Shown in pieces: positions 36,381-47,618 of a stretch of DNA of 64,000 bases. Source of the stretch: Phallus indusiatus (Eukaryota; Basidiomycota; Agaricomycetes; Phallales; Phallaceae). The position numbers were made by a program, and so were the translations under genes. Under the pieces are notes generated by a model, which made no database searches, was not told the origin of the DNA, and was given only the letters and a program-made list of their open reading frames with translations. Within the stretch, counting starts at the first letter, position 1; each line of letters opens with the position of its first letter. The stretch covers positions 1 to 64,000 of the forward strand of contig JAQFWX010000028.1 in NCBI GenBank assembly GCA_027605045.1, written 5' to 3'.

Positions 36381-39300
36381 TTATACAGTGATAGTTGCAT
36401 AACCAAAACTGGATCCTTGTAAACCTCTAGCGAGTAATGCAAACTCATTTGACGCGTCTCTAATTTTCTTGGTCGATCGAGCGCTACATAAAAGACAGCT
36501 GTGAGAAGAGTTCTCCACTTGGAAGGTAATACAAGGGATCTCCAACCTTGTGACTTGTTTTAGAAACTTTTCTTTTCCTTCTGCAGTAGCCTGACATTGC
36601 ACAAAATAGTCCTACAACGCGAATCGAGCTCCATCATTAAAAGAAATACAGGAAGATCTCACGGAAAATAGTATGTCTTTCATCCAGCCTCGTGCCTCAT
36701 CCGTCCGTTTCAGAACAATCAGACTGAGAAGATCAATCAAGTTAGGAAGGGCGGAGCGAGGCGCGACGGCGGCAAAATCGGATAATAATGCGTGAACAAT
36801 TGCTCTTCCATGTCTGTTCATGAGTCTATCCGCATGTTCTGTCAAGGTGCCGTCGAGCAATGTCTGACGTATCAGACTTGACTGGTTTCGAATCGGTTAA
36901 ATCATGGACACTACTTATGGTTACAACAAACACCAACTTACTAGGAATGTACATGCCGAAACCAGGGCATAGCGCTCTTGTATTGCGAGAGCCGCAATGG
37001 CAGTTTGGATTAACGTTGAGAAGACGGCGTCTGGCAAGCGATATAGAGTTCTAACGAAATGTAAAACAACCTTATAATTCCGGACGTCAGACAATTGCAG
37101 AATAGCGAATTTTGTGTCACATACCCGCTCCATGCAATAAAAGAGGGATTGCACGATGTCAGGGTTCTAAACGAGCATCGGTTACATGAGCTGCACCAGG
37201 TACAAGGTATACGTACTGATTCCATGCTTTGAATGTCGTGTAACAATTGAAAACAAGGATTCAAAATCCTTGGTAATGCCGACAGCACATAAGTCTCTGC
37301 TTCAGGAGGAGGTCCTAGGCTGAGCGTGTTCAACGACGGAGCGTTCAATTGATTCATCAGCATGCTAGCTAACGACAGCCATACCCCCGTTAGTCGCCGC
37401 TCTGCCGCCGAACAGGTAAGCTCAAGTAACTGAGCGGCTGGTAACGATATTAAGGTCACGTCGGCTGGTAAACTGGTTATCGCTTTGAACAGATCGCTCA
37501 TATTCTAAAAGAGAAAGAAAATTTTTTGATGACGAATACTATATATAGCAAGGAATAAATCTAACTTACATCGGCCACCTCCACGTCAGTGGACCACAGC
37601 TGCATGGCCCGATCCAGACCGACAAGAATATCCCGTCTTAGTTTCACCATACGTGGATCCTCTCGAGCTGCGTTCATCTGAGCTAAAACAACTTGATTTT
37701 GATCCGATTCTTCCAGCACGAACAAAGGTTCTGCAGTACTCGTAAGACCTCGAGCGCAACCCGTCAACGCCTTGAGCTGTTGTAAACAGAGTTCACGAGC
37801 ATCCTCAGGAAGCTGAGAGAACATGTACTATTAGCAACGTTGAGAATCAATAGATTGTTTTTCGAATACGAACGCGGTCCGCCAATGTGATTGCTTCCAT
37901 CAATTTGATGACTATGGGGTTAACAATGGCCTTGAGAAGAATAGTCAATACCGAGGTCCAATACTAACCGAATGAATAGGGGGTTTACCTCAACGGGCTG
38001 TATGGCTTCGGATGGTGGAATGGCTTCTATGACACTCGCAATGGATTGTAGAACTTTGCTTCTTTCTGTTTCCTAATGGAGAGCCTTAATAAGAGCGACC
38101 AAACTGGTGATAACAGGCAGACGTACAGGTATTGAGGATATACTTGCATGTAGATTACCAAAGGCTGCAATGTGTGGTGCCAAAGCTGTCCGATTAGCGT
38201 CACATAGCTCTTTCAAAGAACTAGCGGAAACGAAACAGAGCGTGGGTTCATTCAAGGACGTCACAACGAAGGAGACAGCGTCCATCAACGTGGTGTTATT
38301 GGGAGGTAGACTTGTAAACCATGATGCATAGGCGCCTAAATGGTTGGTATCTGGCATGAATAAGGTGTCGGTATACAAGCGGATAAAAGATCACCGATCA
38401 ATTGGATCGTGGTCCGTTTAACACGATCTACTCCAGAAGACGAAATCTGTTGTAAAACGGCACTCGAGAACAACCGAGACAGAGGTACATTGGGTTCGGA
38501 AGGGACAGCTTCTTGGACGTTCGTAATACAATGCAAAGTGGCTTCAATAGTCTGAAATCCATGTTAATTTGTGCATAAGAACAACAATGTGTATTGAAAT
38601 ACCTCCCAGCAGTCATTTAAATAGACATTCGAGATTCCCGAGATAACATCTGTAACCAGGGAGTCCAGCATTTTATTCCGAAGGATATAGTAGGCATTAA
38701 CTAATATATCGCCGGCATCACGACGATATCTACTTTTCTATCAGACTCAAATTACGAAGAACCGCAAGCATAACGTACTGAGCAAAACGGTCAACTTGAT
38801 CTGCATGTGAACAAAAGAGGTAAGATGATTAGTAGCACCAAGTGGTAGAGAAGTAGTTGCCTTTGGACCACTGAGCGAGAACGTCTTTTGGGGGCCATGT
38901 AACCTTCCTTTTCAATATTGAAACCAGTTCCGTATAAACTTCCTCTGGAATTCGCATCTTTTCTTCTTCAGCTTCTTCCGTTAACCGCTTCTTTTCCATG
39001 TCGTAGGGGTCGATATCGCTGACGTAATCAGTCGACCAAAGCGACTCTTGTAGGAGGTACCAGAAAGCTAGACACGATTCGCTATCTTCTTCGTCGACGC
39101 CGAACCATCCCGGGAAGCCAGTGTATCCCAGCATCAACCGAATGAAGTTCTGAGTGTGTAATGATGACAACGTTGCAGCGAAATATACGGCGCTGTGATC
39201 ACCCAAAGCGCAGAGCAGCTTGCATAGAGAATGTGATGTCTCATCGAGATAACTTTCTTTTTGGGGTGAAAACTATGTTAAGAGCGCAAGAAAAAGCCGC

Positions 39301-40495
39301 AGATTATGAAGCTACTTACGAGATAGACTTCGTTCGTATAATGCCCGACCTTGAGTGGCCAAGAAGCCTAACAGGGGCTCGGTCAAGACCTTCTTTCCAG
39401 ATCCATCCGAAAATGCAGGGGATGTCAATATTTCTTGAAGGACGTCAGAAGCAGGAACAAAAGATGCTTCGTATTGAAGTAGTGATATGAGCATTGGTAT
39501 CAATGGCGTTAGATCGCTGAAAAACATGCGACGTTAATCATATATAGAGGTGGAGTGGGATGAGTGTAACACACCTGGAAGGTAAGCCCCAAGCAATCCA
39601 TTTTTCTAAGCATTTCAAAGCACTCTGCATCTCGTCAGAGGAGACCATATTGTTCGTAGCTGAATGTGTGATAGCTTGTAACACCATTGGAACGGCCTCT
39701 GTGAGACTCTCGGACATGGTCATTCTACGTGTTTTGCATGGTAAAATAGGTTTTCGATTGCGAGAGTTCTCGAACGTTGACGCACTTGGTGGAGTTTGAA
39801 AGCTCAGTAGAACGAATTTCTTCAGGTATGATGCCCAGAAAATCGAGAAGTTGGGTTGGAGAGGCACCGCGTCCTGAGAACACCGCTACTGTAGAGAGGA
39901 TCCAATTGGGCCATTGGGATGGTCTTGTGGGATGCAGTTTTACGGCCAAATGGCAAATCTAAAAAGCCTTGTCAAAAATGAAGTCGTGTATTTTTTTCAA
40001 ATAGGGAGTAGGAAACGACATACGGCCACATAGAGTTTTCGTAGAATCACTTTGCTTTTGCCAGAAGCAATGGATGTGGCTGTAACATCCAAAAGTAAAT
40101 CTCTTAACGAGCTAGCTCTCTCCTTCTGAAACGCGTCCCTTCAAGAGTAATTTCAGTTCACGAGCTAAGGTCAATCCAGAGAAAGCCGCACCAATCGCGG
40201 ACAATTTTGACTTGAGCGGTGTGTGCTCCAAAGAACTGAACATTGGGATCCGGATGATTTAACAGCGGAATTACCAGTCCCCATGCTTCGTGTTTCTTTT
40301 GAACTTCAAAAAGTTCCCACTGAAGACGGCGCTGCTCTTCCGCTACAGCTTGTCCCGAATACGACCTTGTTATGAGCTGTAAGGATAGTCAAGGAAGTAA
40401 TATAAAGCTTGTAGAAGAAAGCCCCAATGTCTCACAGATATAACATGTCCTATATCTGAATCTGATAGTATGGGTAGAACTTCGGCTTGGTTCAT
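36381..40495 (-). CDS. Importin-13/Kap122-type karyopherin
   Basis: This HEAT-repeat nuclear transport receptor carries cargo through the pore with Ran-GTP. ATG 40495 starts MNQAEVLPILSDSDIGHVIS. After a 60-bp intron comes the importin-beta N-terminal region: AVAEEQRRLQWELFEVQKKH, then EAWGLVIPLL and NVQFFGAHTAQVKI. Central exons carry the characteristic LGYTGFPGWFGVDEEDSESC followed by LAFWYLLQESLW, and EEVYTELVSILKRKVTWPP. HEAT-like helices continue (SDLFKAITSLPADVTLISLP). The end reads IRDASNEFALLARGLQGSSF then GYATITV and a stop at 36381. Many small introns interrupt about 1,000 residues. Overall length and motifs match fungal Kap122/Pdr6 and animal importin-13. It is a housekeeping gene amid accessory genes. 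Confidence 0.9.
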
Positions 40496-41029
40496 CGATG
40501 ATAAGTTATAGTTATGGAGAATGCGCGAAAACGAATATATGGAACTGCTGAGATTCACTGAGCTTTGTCAGCAGCTTTAAAAGCGCCCAGCGACCCAGGT
40601 GGTTGATCAAGAAGGAAGACGGAAAATCGACAGAATTTATATACATTCTCTCCGGGACAGGCCGAATAAAAGAAAGACACAAAGGAAAGGAACAAGATTG
40701 ATAGTGCGCCGACAAAGAGTCCTCAAGAGAGCTAGAGGCCTAGACCATCTCCTTTAAAGCACTATGCTCTACGGAGATGATCGTGGCACATCAACTTAAG
40801 AGAATGTAATAATTATAAAACAAATTCTACTACGGCCTGAGCACGCAGATCAAAGGCCGTTACAAATAATCAATTGAACGGAAACAAAGGAGCGACTAAT
40901 ATCATATGGACAAGCAAGAAACCGAGATCTCAGGAGAGAAAAAAAAGACAATGGAAATGATTCGTGATGGCGCGATAGAGGGAAAAAACAGGCATGGGAA
41001 TTTCATCAAAACATCGGATGGATTGGGTT
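40496..41029. other. Intergenic, no gene seen
   Basis: This is the importin promoter side and the 3' region of the cupredoxin gene. Frames on both strands are short and shadow-like. Confidence 0.5.
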
Positions 41030-42545
41030 TCAATGGGAGGAACCATAGGCGGGAAGGGTATCAACGGACATTGCATCCACCGGACGTTTTGGTCCAACGC
41101 GAGTTGAAGAAGGAGGCGGTGGTGGACGTGGAAGTTGCCTTGACGGACTGCTATAAGATCGTTGTTGTTGCTGTTGAGACAACAGAGTGGTCGCCGAGTC
41201 AGGCGTAGGCGGCTGGAAGAAGTCGTTGTTATAGTTGGGACTGGGAAGAGCGCCGTAGCCGCGTTCAGGGACCGGCGCCAGAGGTGGAGAGGGCATCTCC
41301 GAGGTCGAGTATTGGGACTGGGGATGCTCGTGGCGCATGTTCCGAGCTATCTCCGCAGCGAGTTCTTTGACGTTGAGGGTCTGTGATCCTGATCCTGATC
41401 CGTCTCGTTCTAACGAATCCGCCACTGATCCTAATGAACGGCGTCTCGTTATCGTTGTGGATGGAATCGACTGCGGATGGTAAATCTCCCGAACTGGGGG
41501 GTGATAGCGCATTTCATCCATAGCGTTTCTCCTATACTTGACTCCCCGACGCCAGAACATAACCACCAAAACCACTAAAACGATAAATACGACCGCTCCT
41601 ACTATACCACCGATTATCCCTCCTTTTGCTCCGGAACTCAAGCCGGATTTGGATGTCGCTGTTGGAGAAGTTGAAGACGTTGTGGAGGTTGAAGTACTAC
41701 TTGTGGAAGACTGAGAGACGTTCGATGTTGTACTTTGTGGCGGGTTTGAATCCTTGGGAGGTGAGGTCGCAAATGCGCCAATTCCTGTTAATATAGGCGT
41801 ACCCGTCATGACCTAAAGCCATTCGTTGAATGAGTGGGGTGAAAAAAAAATTGAATTGGTCAGCTTACAGGAGGAATTGATGTCAGAGCTTTTGCTTTGG
41901 CTAAGAAAGCATCGTAGCTCTCATTCGCACCAGAAAATGGAGCATTGATAGCTCTGAGAGGAAGCATAAAAATGATAAATTTTTTCTTTTGTAAACCCGA
42001 CCTTACCCTACCATCCCCGAGGTACAATGAGGAACCGGCATAGTTGCTTTGCAGAAAAACCAAATCGCTGAAGCATCTTAGAACGCGGAGTACTGTATAT
42101 GACGAGTGAACAAAACTCACGCTCCGTGTCATTGGTGATGGTTAAATTCCATTGTGGAGTAACTAGCGGAACACCAGGTTCATTGCCCTGAAATTGACTA
42201 TCGAAACCGCCCTCTAAAGGTGTGCAAGGATCATCGAAGCTGCTCTGTGTGACGGAGTGAAACCTGAAATGAGATTGATTGAAAATTCAGTTGATAAAGT
42301 TCTAATCAAACAAGGCAAGGAACCCCTACATTCCCGTCCACATAAAGTTGACAATAGCTCCTTGAGATGCCGCAATAACGGGAGGGTCGAAAAATGAACC
42401 CGTATCTCCGACTTTAATCTTTATGAAAAGGAAAAAGTATTGGAAGTTGTTCAACAACAGAACACTCTTTTCTTACTGTTATGGTCGTCTGTCCCCATGC
42501 CTGTAACGCCACCAATATCAAAAGGACAAAAAATCTCTGCAGCAT
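41030..42545 (-). CDS. Membrane-anchored extracellular cupredoxin with cytosolic tail
   Basis: ATG 42545 opens a signal peptide (MLQRFFVLLILVALQAWGQ). Exons then give IKVGDTGSFFDPPVIAASQG, FHSVTQSSFDDPCTPLEGGF, AIWFFCKATMPVPHCTSGMV and GAINAPFSGANESYDAF. The His, Cys, His and Met are in the spacing of a plastocyanin-like type-1 copper site (HS...C...H...M). The last exon has a Ser/Thr-rich stalk, a glycine-rich transmembrane helix (GGIIGGIVGAVVFIVLVVLV) and a basic stop-transfer (WRRGVKYRR). A roughly 165-residue tail with poly-Gln and poly-Pro runs follows and ends at 41030. The layout (secreted domain, stalk, helix, disordered tail) resembles a surface sensor or adhesion protein. Copper binding is inferred from ligands; the ligand and partner are unknown. 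Confidence 0.85.
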
Positions 42546-43568
42546 TTTAGCGCGACGGCGCGCAGAAAGAGATGGGAGTATTCAGACGGAGTGAAAGAAA
42601 AAGAAAGGAAAAGAGCAAACAAGGCGGATATGGAGGGAGCTCCAGGTCTCTCTTCCTAAGGAAGATAGGTGCGGGAACGAAAGGCAATTTTGACAATGGG
42701 CGGTGTTTTCTTTTCCTCCTTTGCGAAAGGGTGGGAAATTCACCGAGACGGGTTATGGGAATCCAAAAACGAGAGATTGGAGATTAGCGATGGCATCACA
42801 ATAGGCCATGTCAAACATTCAGAATCGGTACGGCGACAAGTTTCGGCAGCGAATCGGACCAATGATACTTAGCCTACTTTGAACGCATATACGGTGAATA
42901 TCATTGATCACCGAGTCGAAACATGGTAAATACGAATGAATGAATTACTTGGTATAGAGTTATCAGGTGTATTCTCCATCTTTTGCTGGCACTGGCTGAC
43001 TCGAGCTCTTGCATTAGTACTACGCGGCCAAGACTGCCGAATGAGGTTAGGGATACAATATGGATGACGAACTGGCATAATCTAGACATATGCAAAGCTG
43101 CGGATGTGAGGGTCGTATATGTTATATATAGATACTGATGGAATCTTCCCAGAGATCCCCGGCTGGAGAGGCCGTATGAGGCCGTATGATCTGAGAGGAG
43201 CGCAAAGGTTCTCACTGCAAGGGAAGCATGAATTAAATTTCAGGTACAGCCCCACCAGGCCGAATCAGCTTTCGTGTGTATATTCTGGTATATTTTATAA
43301 GATCCTTTTCTTGCACTGAACTGAGTTAGTAACGGAACTATCAGTATTAATTACCATAAACGTCGACAGTTTGTGTGAGCAAACCTTTTTGAAGCTAAAC
43401 GATGTTCGTTTAGTATACATCGTTTTGATGGAAGAACCAGGCAGAAAATGATGTGATGCGCGCGCTCATTCGTGACAATAATCACATTCTCGACTCTCGC
43501 GGAGCGCTCTAGGAGGGACCACACACATTGAGCCCATCTGTTTACATCACTCCGACACTCCCGATTCA
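42546..43568. other. Intergenic, no gene seen
   Basis: The cupredoxin promoter is here. An 11-bp direct duplication (GGCCGTATGA repeated, about 43170-43191) is the only repeat I noticed. Confidence 0.45.
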
Positions 43569-43733
43569 ATGGAAATGGACGCTGTGGATATGAGTGATCT
43601 GCTTGCAGATCGCAAGCGCGGCGAGATGTTCTTTCATCTTCTGAGCACACTCAACTGCGTTGAAAATTTAAAGCAGACGTTGATCGACTATCAGGAACGG
43701 CGAATGACTCAAATCGTTTCAGATTTCATTTTC
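43569..43733 (+). CDS. Possible exon of an unknown small gene
   Basis: ATG 43569 begins a protein-like stretch (MEMDAVDMSDLLADRKRGEM, FFHLLSTLNCVENLKQTLID, YQERRMTQI) of amphipathic, charged composition. It is followed by possible introns, but no reading through 43,740-44,050 is convincing. The minus strand over 43709-43954 is also open and reads acidic. I cannot tell which strand is coding and recognise no family. Confidence 0.3.
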
Positions 43734-44080
43734 ATCCTCGCTAAACGCTCAACGTGCACATCATAATTATCAACAACATCGCTTTCTAAATTTATCACTA
43801 TCTCTTCCATGCCCCGGTGTTGTTTTTTTACCGTGCTTGAGGTCTCGTCGCTTTGGAGACGATCTGCAGTTATATCGTAAGCGAACTTGTCGTTAATCTT
43901 TCTGTTTATAAATATAAATATATCCTCTATTTCGCATGTCAATGCTATAAACACTCGGTTGATTGATATCTACGACTCAAGCTCCGCAGGACCTTCGGAT
44001 TTTATGAAAAGCGTTGCAATAGTGGAGGTATCTCCTAAGCTTCATTCTTGTGCACATTCTTTCAGTCGCAAAGCCAGATG

Positions 44081-44250
44081 AAACAAAACCTACTTGTCGT
44101 TGGAGGTAACGGATTCGTTGGTAAAATTCAAAAGAGTTTTCTCTGTTTTCAAATGATCACAAAGGCTTTCCTAGGGGTAACTTGAGTTTCACGGAAAGAA
44201 AGAAAGGTCTTTTCAGTGTGCCCTTATTCGGTTAGTATCAGCGCTGGTTT
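44081..44250 (+). pseudogene. Probable remnant of a Rossmann-fold (atypical SDR) gene
   Basis: Just after a TTTCAG-like acceptor, ATG 44081 starts MKQNLLVVGGNGFVG, the Gly-rich NAD(P)-binding loop of atypical short-chain dehydrogenases. These include the complex I NDUFA9-like and Coq11-like proteins. A GTAAAA donor follows. The next AG-bounded segment reads CALIRLVSALV and then stops. No further exons of the fold appear before the SDHAF4 gene. It is either a decayed copy or an unspliceable fragment. The motif could also arise by chance, so confidence is low. Confidence 0.35.
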
Positions 44251-44949
44251 GGTGTTTTTTCTGTCCTTGTGCTTTGCCGGTGTAAATTCTGCCGTAGCAG
44301 AGATTTTCGAAATACGTTTGGCTGAATCATGATACATGTATTTCCTCACCTATCCCATCCAGAATCGCTTCGGTATTCAAAGGGTGATGTTTGAATGCAA
44401 CTCCATGAGTATTATCTCTGGCTGACATTCAACGATAGCTTTCCCCGATGTAGTTTTGCAGTTTTTCGGGAGGGGTGTATTGTTGATGCCATATGCGGCG
44501 GCAATGCTCGACTCTGTTTATTTACCACCACATTCGACATGAGAGACAATTATTTTCATACTGACGCAAGTGAACGGAGTGCAACTAGAGTACGAGTGAA
44601 GTCAGGTCTCCCACAATCGTGTCTGGCATACTCATTTCGATTATTATGTCTCTCAGAACTCCCACTCTGTAGGCTGGTCAATTCCATGATAAAAGTTCTC
44701 TTATATCTCATGTTCCGCGTTATTTTCCCCAACATCTACGTCTCAAGTCCTTGCTTTTGAATGTTTTAAATTTACTGCACTCTCTCAAAAATGAAAACTC
44801 GTCTTTGAACACGCTTCTTTATACGTCACCAAATATCATCCACTGCATCCTACGCTCAATTGCAGATAGGACCTAGGAAACAATGCCGCTGGGCAAGCTG
44901 AGGCAAGCTGGAATGCGGCTTCAAACCACATGTGACGTCACCATGTGAC
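44251..44949. other. No gene seen
   Basis: A plus-strand frame at 44395-44760 is Cys/Leu-rich without domain signs. This region presumably includes the SDHAF4 promoter. Confidence 0.4.
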
Positions 44950-45339
44950 ATGCTGTATTCGCCAATGTTCCGACCTCCGTCGACGTCCTACAGCTGCTCA
45001 CGACATCTATTAGTATCTGGCCACTGGTCAAAAAGACCGTATTCATCCAAACCATCACCGGCGCCCTTCACAAACCCCAAGCCTCCATCTCTCCCGCCAA
45101 AAGACCAGAAAGAATGGGAGGAATCAATCATCCGCCGTCAACCGACAATAACCAGCCAGGAAGATCCTCATAAGGAATCTGATTTAACCTTGCATCCTGA
45201 TGCAAGGAAACCGGTGACTCCCGATTTTGAAGGAGATAAAAATCCTGTCACGGGTGAAATTGGTGGACCCAAAAAAGAACCATTGACTTGGGGCGCGAAT
45301 GGTGAATGGACCTATGGTGGACGCGCGACTGACTTTTGA
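44950..45339 (+). CDS. Succinate dehydrogenase assembly factor 4 (SDHAF4/Sdh8)
   Basis: SDHAF4 binds flavinated Sdh1 in the mitochondrial matrix and promotes its joining to Sdh2. ATG 44950 is the first in-frame ATG. The N-terminus (RPPSTSYSCSRHLLVSGHWS, KRPYSS) is Arg/Ser-rich without acidic residues, a good matrix-targeting sequence. The C-terminus carries the complete DUF1674 signature: DFEGDKNPVTGEIGGPKKEP then LTWGANGEWTYGGRATDF at the extreme end, as in all family members. The gene encodes 129 residues in a single exon, slightly longer than the yeast protein. An intronless gene is unusual in this window. Confidence 0.95.
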   Translation: MLYSPMFRPPSTSYSCSRHLLVSGHWSKRPYSSKPSPAPFTNPKPPSLPPKDQKEWEESIIRRQPTITSQEDPHKESDLTLHPDARKPVTPDFEGDKNPVTGEIGGPKKEPLTWGANGEWTYGGRATDF

Positions 45340-45996
45340 AAAGGCTGAGGGTGAGGCATGGATTCCATTGTTTTTGAAATTTGTTTTTGGTAAATCAGAG
45401 ACACGAACAACACAGCAGTAAAATGTATTGACAGCTGTCATTCATAGCCCTTTTCACACCACGTCTCGTTCTCGCTTCATACAACTCTCGCTTAAATAGG
45501 ATGAACACGTGTATTGAATCGCTTTTAATATAATGGAGCAGTCCCCACTCTTTCTAATCCACCTAATTCCATCTTAGAATGATAAAATCGTTGGTCGTCT
45601 AGAGGAAAGAAGCAACCATGGAATCCTCGTTGAGCTAAGAATGTTCCATTCGTTCAACATTCTTCAGCGTTGTGACTTCGCCAAGACCTCAATCACAAAA
45701 CTCATTCATTACAGACCTTATGATTCTTCCGAACGATCATGCAACACTTCCATTCAGGTCCACACCTCCTTTCAATATCAAATGAATTTCAAAAAGCTTT
45801 CTTCGTGTATGTCATTCCTGTCACCTAAACTTTAGTATGGCGCTAATAAAATCTGGATGTCGTTGCTGCCGTTCTCCGGTTATTTTTTTTTTTGAAATCT
45901 CAATAGATACAAACTGAGGAAAGGTACGTTGACTCGAAGCTCAGATAAAAGGGCACGCAGCCATGCTTCACCATCTGCATTTCTACCATCCCGCAA
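45340..45996. other. Intergenic, no gene seen
   Basis: This is the 3' side of SDHAF4 and the promoter side of the first cysteine-peptide gene. A poly-T run (45881-45890) is present. I see no conserved block shared with the promoter of the sister gene. Confidence 0.45.
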
Positions 45997-46407
45997 ATGC
46001 GTTTGCTTTCTTTGGTCGTAACCATACTCTTTGGAAATAGCTTGGCAATCCCCCAGACATCGGGCTATCGATGTATGTACCTCGATATCTGTTTTCATAT
46101 TCGTATACTTACATACTTATTACAGGTGGTGGCATAAATGACGTAAGACGATTCTGTGTATATATTTTTTACCTATATGAGACACTGAACACTATACTTG
46201 TTCATTACGCAGTTAAAATGTTAGTTTTGAATATGGATCAGGTCACATTTATTCATCTACTTTAGGTCCAACCGGATACGAATGCTGTGGTCCGATAAAT
46301 GTCATCACAGGGGGACCGTACGTTGCCGTCACTGCATCACCGTGTGTAATCAATGTTGCTCACCTTTCCTCAGCTGCTTCCCTCTGGGCGAAATATGTCC
46401 CCTGTAA
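45997..46407 (+). CDS. Small secreted six-cysteine (knottin-like) peptide, copy A
   Basis: I do not know a named family for it. Five exons (45997-46072, 46126-46142, 46213-46219, 46266-46317, 46374-46407; 76, 17, 7, 52 and 34 nt) join in frame into 61 residues. Exon 1 is a signal peptide (MRLLSLVVTILFGNSLAIPQ). The mature part has six cysteines spaced C-x7-C-x5-CC-x10-C-x6-C. This is the C-C-CC-C-C order of inhibitor cystine knots and other small secreted fungal cysteine-rich proteins. All introns are GT-AG and about 50-70 bp. Exon 3 is only 7 nt and restores the codon of the second cysteine. The sister gene on the opposite strand has the same exon lengths except exon 2, which confirms the model. 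The role is unknown; an effector, antimicrobial or signalling peptide is possible. Confidence 0.85.
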
Positions 46408-46780
46408 TTCAAATGAGATATAAACTCAGAGAATAAACAAATATGATATCGACATGATAAATCTTTTGTAGTATCCGCAGAAAAACCAAACTTTTCGCCA
46501 TTACGTTGTACACCTTGCCTTAGATTTGATTTCTTGCGCACCATGGAATACTTTCGTGATTTCAATGATGTAAGGGGCATTCTTGCCTCGATCGTTTTGA
46601 TACAAACTGCGGAGACTCCAAAGATCAACTAGCGCCACCAGCCTATTGCTCAGTTTAAACTTGAAGGGCAGTTTTATTGTTTGCTGGGAATACATAATAG
46701 GAATGAGATTAAGAACTATAAAATCTTAGTTTTGTTTCAGAGACTAATTGTTCGAATTAAATCTGTCGTCCTGGTCACAG
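46408..46780. other. Spacer between the two convergent cysteine-peptide genes
   Basis: This 373-bp tail-to-tail spacer must hold both 3' ends. Its two halves do not mirror each other by eye, so the inverted duplication seems limited to the genes or is old. Confidence 0.5.
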
Positions 46781-47213
46781 CTACAAGGGACAGATCTCTC
46801 CGATAGGGTAGCAGCTGAATACCAAATATAAGCATACAACTACGTGCTGTGGCATACTGATTAGACGTACGGTCCTCCCGTGACGGCGTTTATCGGACCA
46901 CAGCATTGATATCCAGTGGGGCCTATAATATGATGAATATACGTAAAAGAATTATTGAATTATTACTTACATTGCGACTGTTAGCACATGAACAGTTCAA
47001 TGCGGCATGTATCAGTCAATACTCTAAGAACTGCAGTATACACACAAATGTGATCTTACCCCATTCACATCACCTGCACCCAACCCGAGATTGTGAAGTT
47101 AATTATGACCCAAAACTCAAATGATCGAAGCACATACAACGGAAAGATGAGGCCTGAGGAGCAGCTAAGGTGCTTCCGAGAAACGCAATGATAAAGAAGG
47201 CAACTGAGCGCAT
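46781..47213 (-). CDS. Small secreted six-cysteine (knottin-like) peptide, copy B
   Basis: This is the paralogue of copy A on the opposite strand. Exons at 47213-47138, 47073-47060, 46977-46971, 46922-46871 and 46814-46781 have lengths 76, 14, 7, 52 and 34 nt. Only exon 2 differs, by one codon. It encodes 60 residues with signal peptide MRSVAFFIIAFLGSTLAAPQ and six cysteines spaced C-x6-C-x5-CC-x10-C-x6-C. Identity to copy A is high in the mature core (CPTGYxCCGPIN, TGGPC, GEICPL) and low in the signal peptide. Both 7-nt exons are followed by GT and preceded by CAG. Intron sequences have diverged, so the gene pair is old and the coding constraint is real. Confidence 0.85.
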
Positions 47214-47618
47214 TATAGTGTTTACTGTGAGACTGATGAGTGTTTAAGTTGAGCAAGTGACGCGCAAGGTGTCTTTCCTTTTATCCTTTTTCGCTTATAT
47301 GCGATCAGGATTTTGGGTATAATGTGACCGTGCTTGTCGTTTTACAGTAAGCTCAGTTGACACACATTGGTCCAGGACCATCACCATTTTTGAGTCATAT
47401 ATGTATATGAAATTCCACAACGCAGACCTGGACTAAAACTTCGGTTCACAAGCTTTGATCAGTGTCAAGTCTCGCCTAAGACGCATGTCATGCGACTCTA
47501 GTCGGAAAAGTGAATGTCTAAGTTTATGAGTCTTTATTCATCTCAGATTAACCAATTCCATTCTCGGTGACATGATATATAACATCACCATGTATTTATC
47601 TCTTTCAAAATGTGCGTT
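47214..47618. other. Intergenic, no gene seen
   Basis: This is the promoter side of copy B and the 3' side of the amidohydrolase. It is AT-rich. Nothing recognisable was found. Confidence 0.5.

Noticed and set aside
46310..46330. Reading the cysteine-peptide exon 4 straight through GTACGT
   Set aside because: Read-through gives different endings in the two paralogues, whereas splicing at GTACGT gives the same cysteine pattern and equal exon lengths in both.
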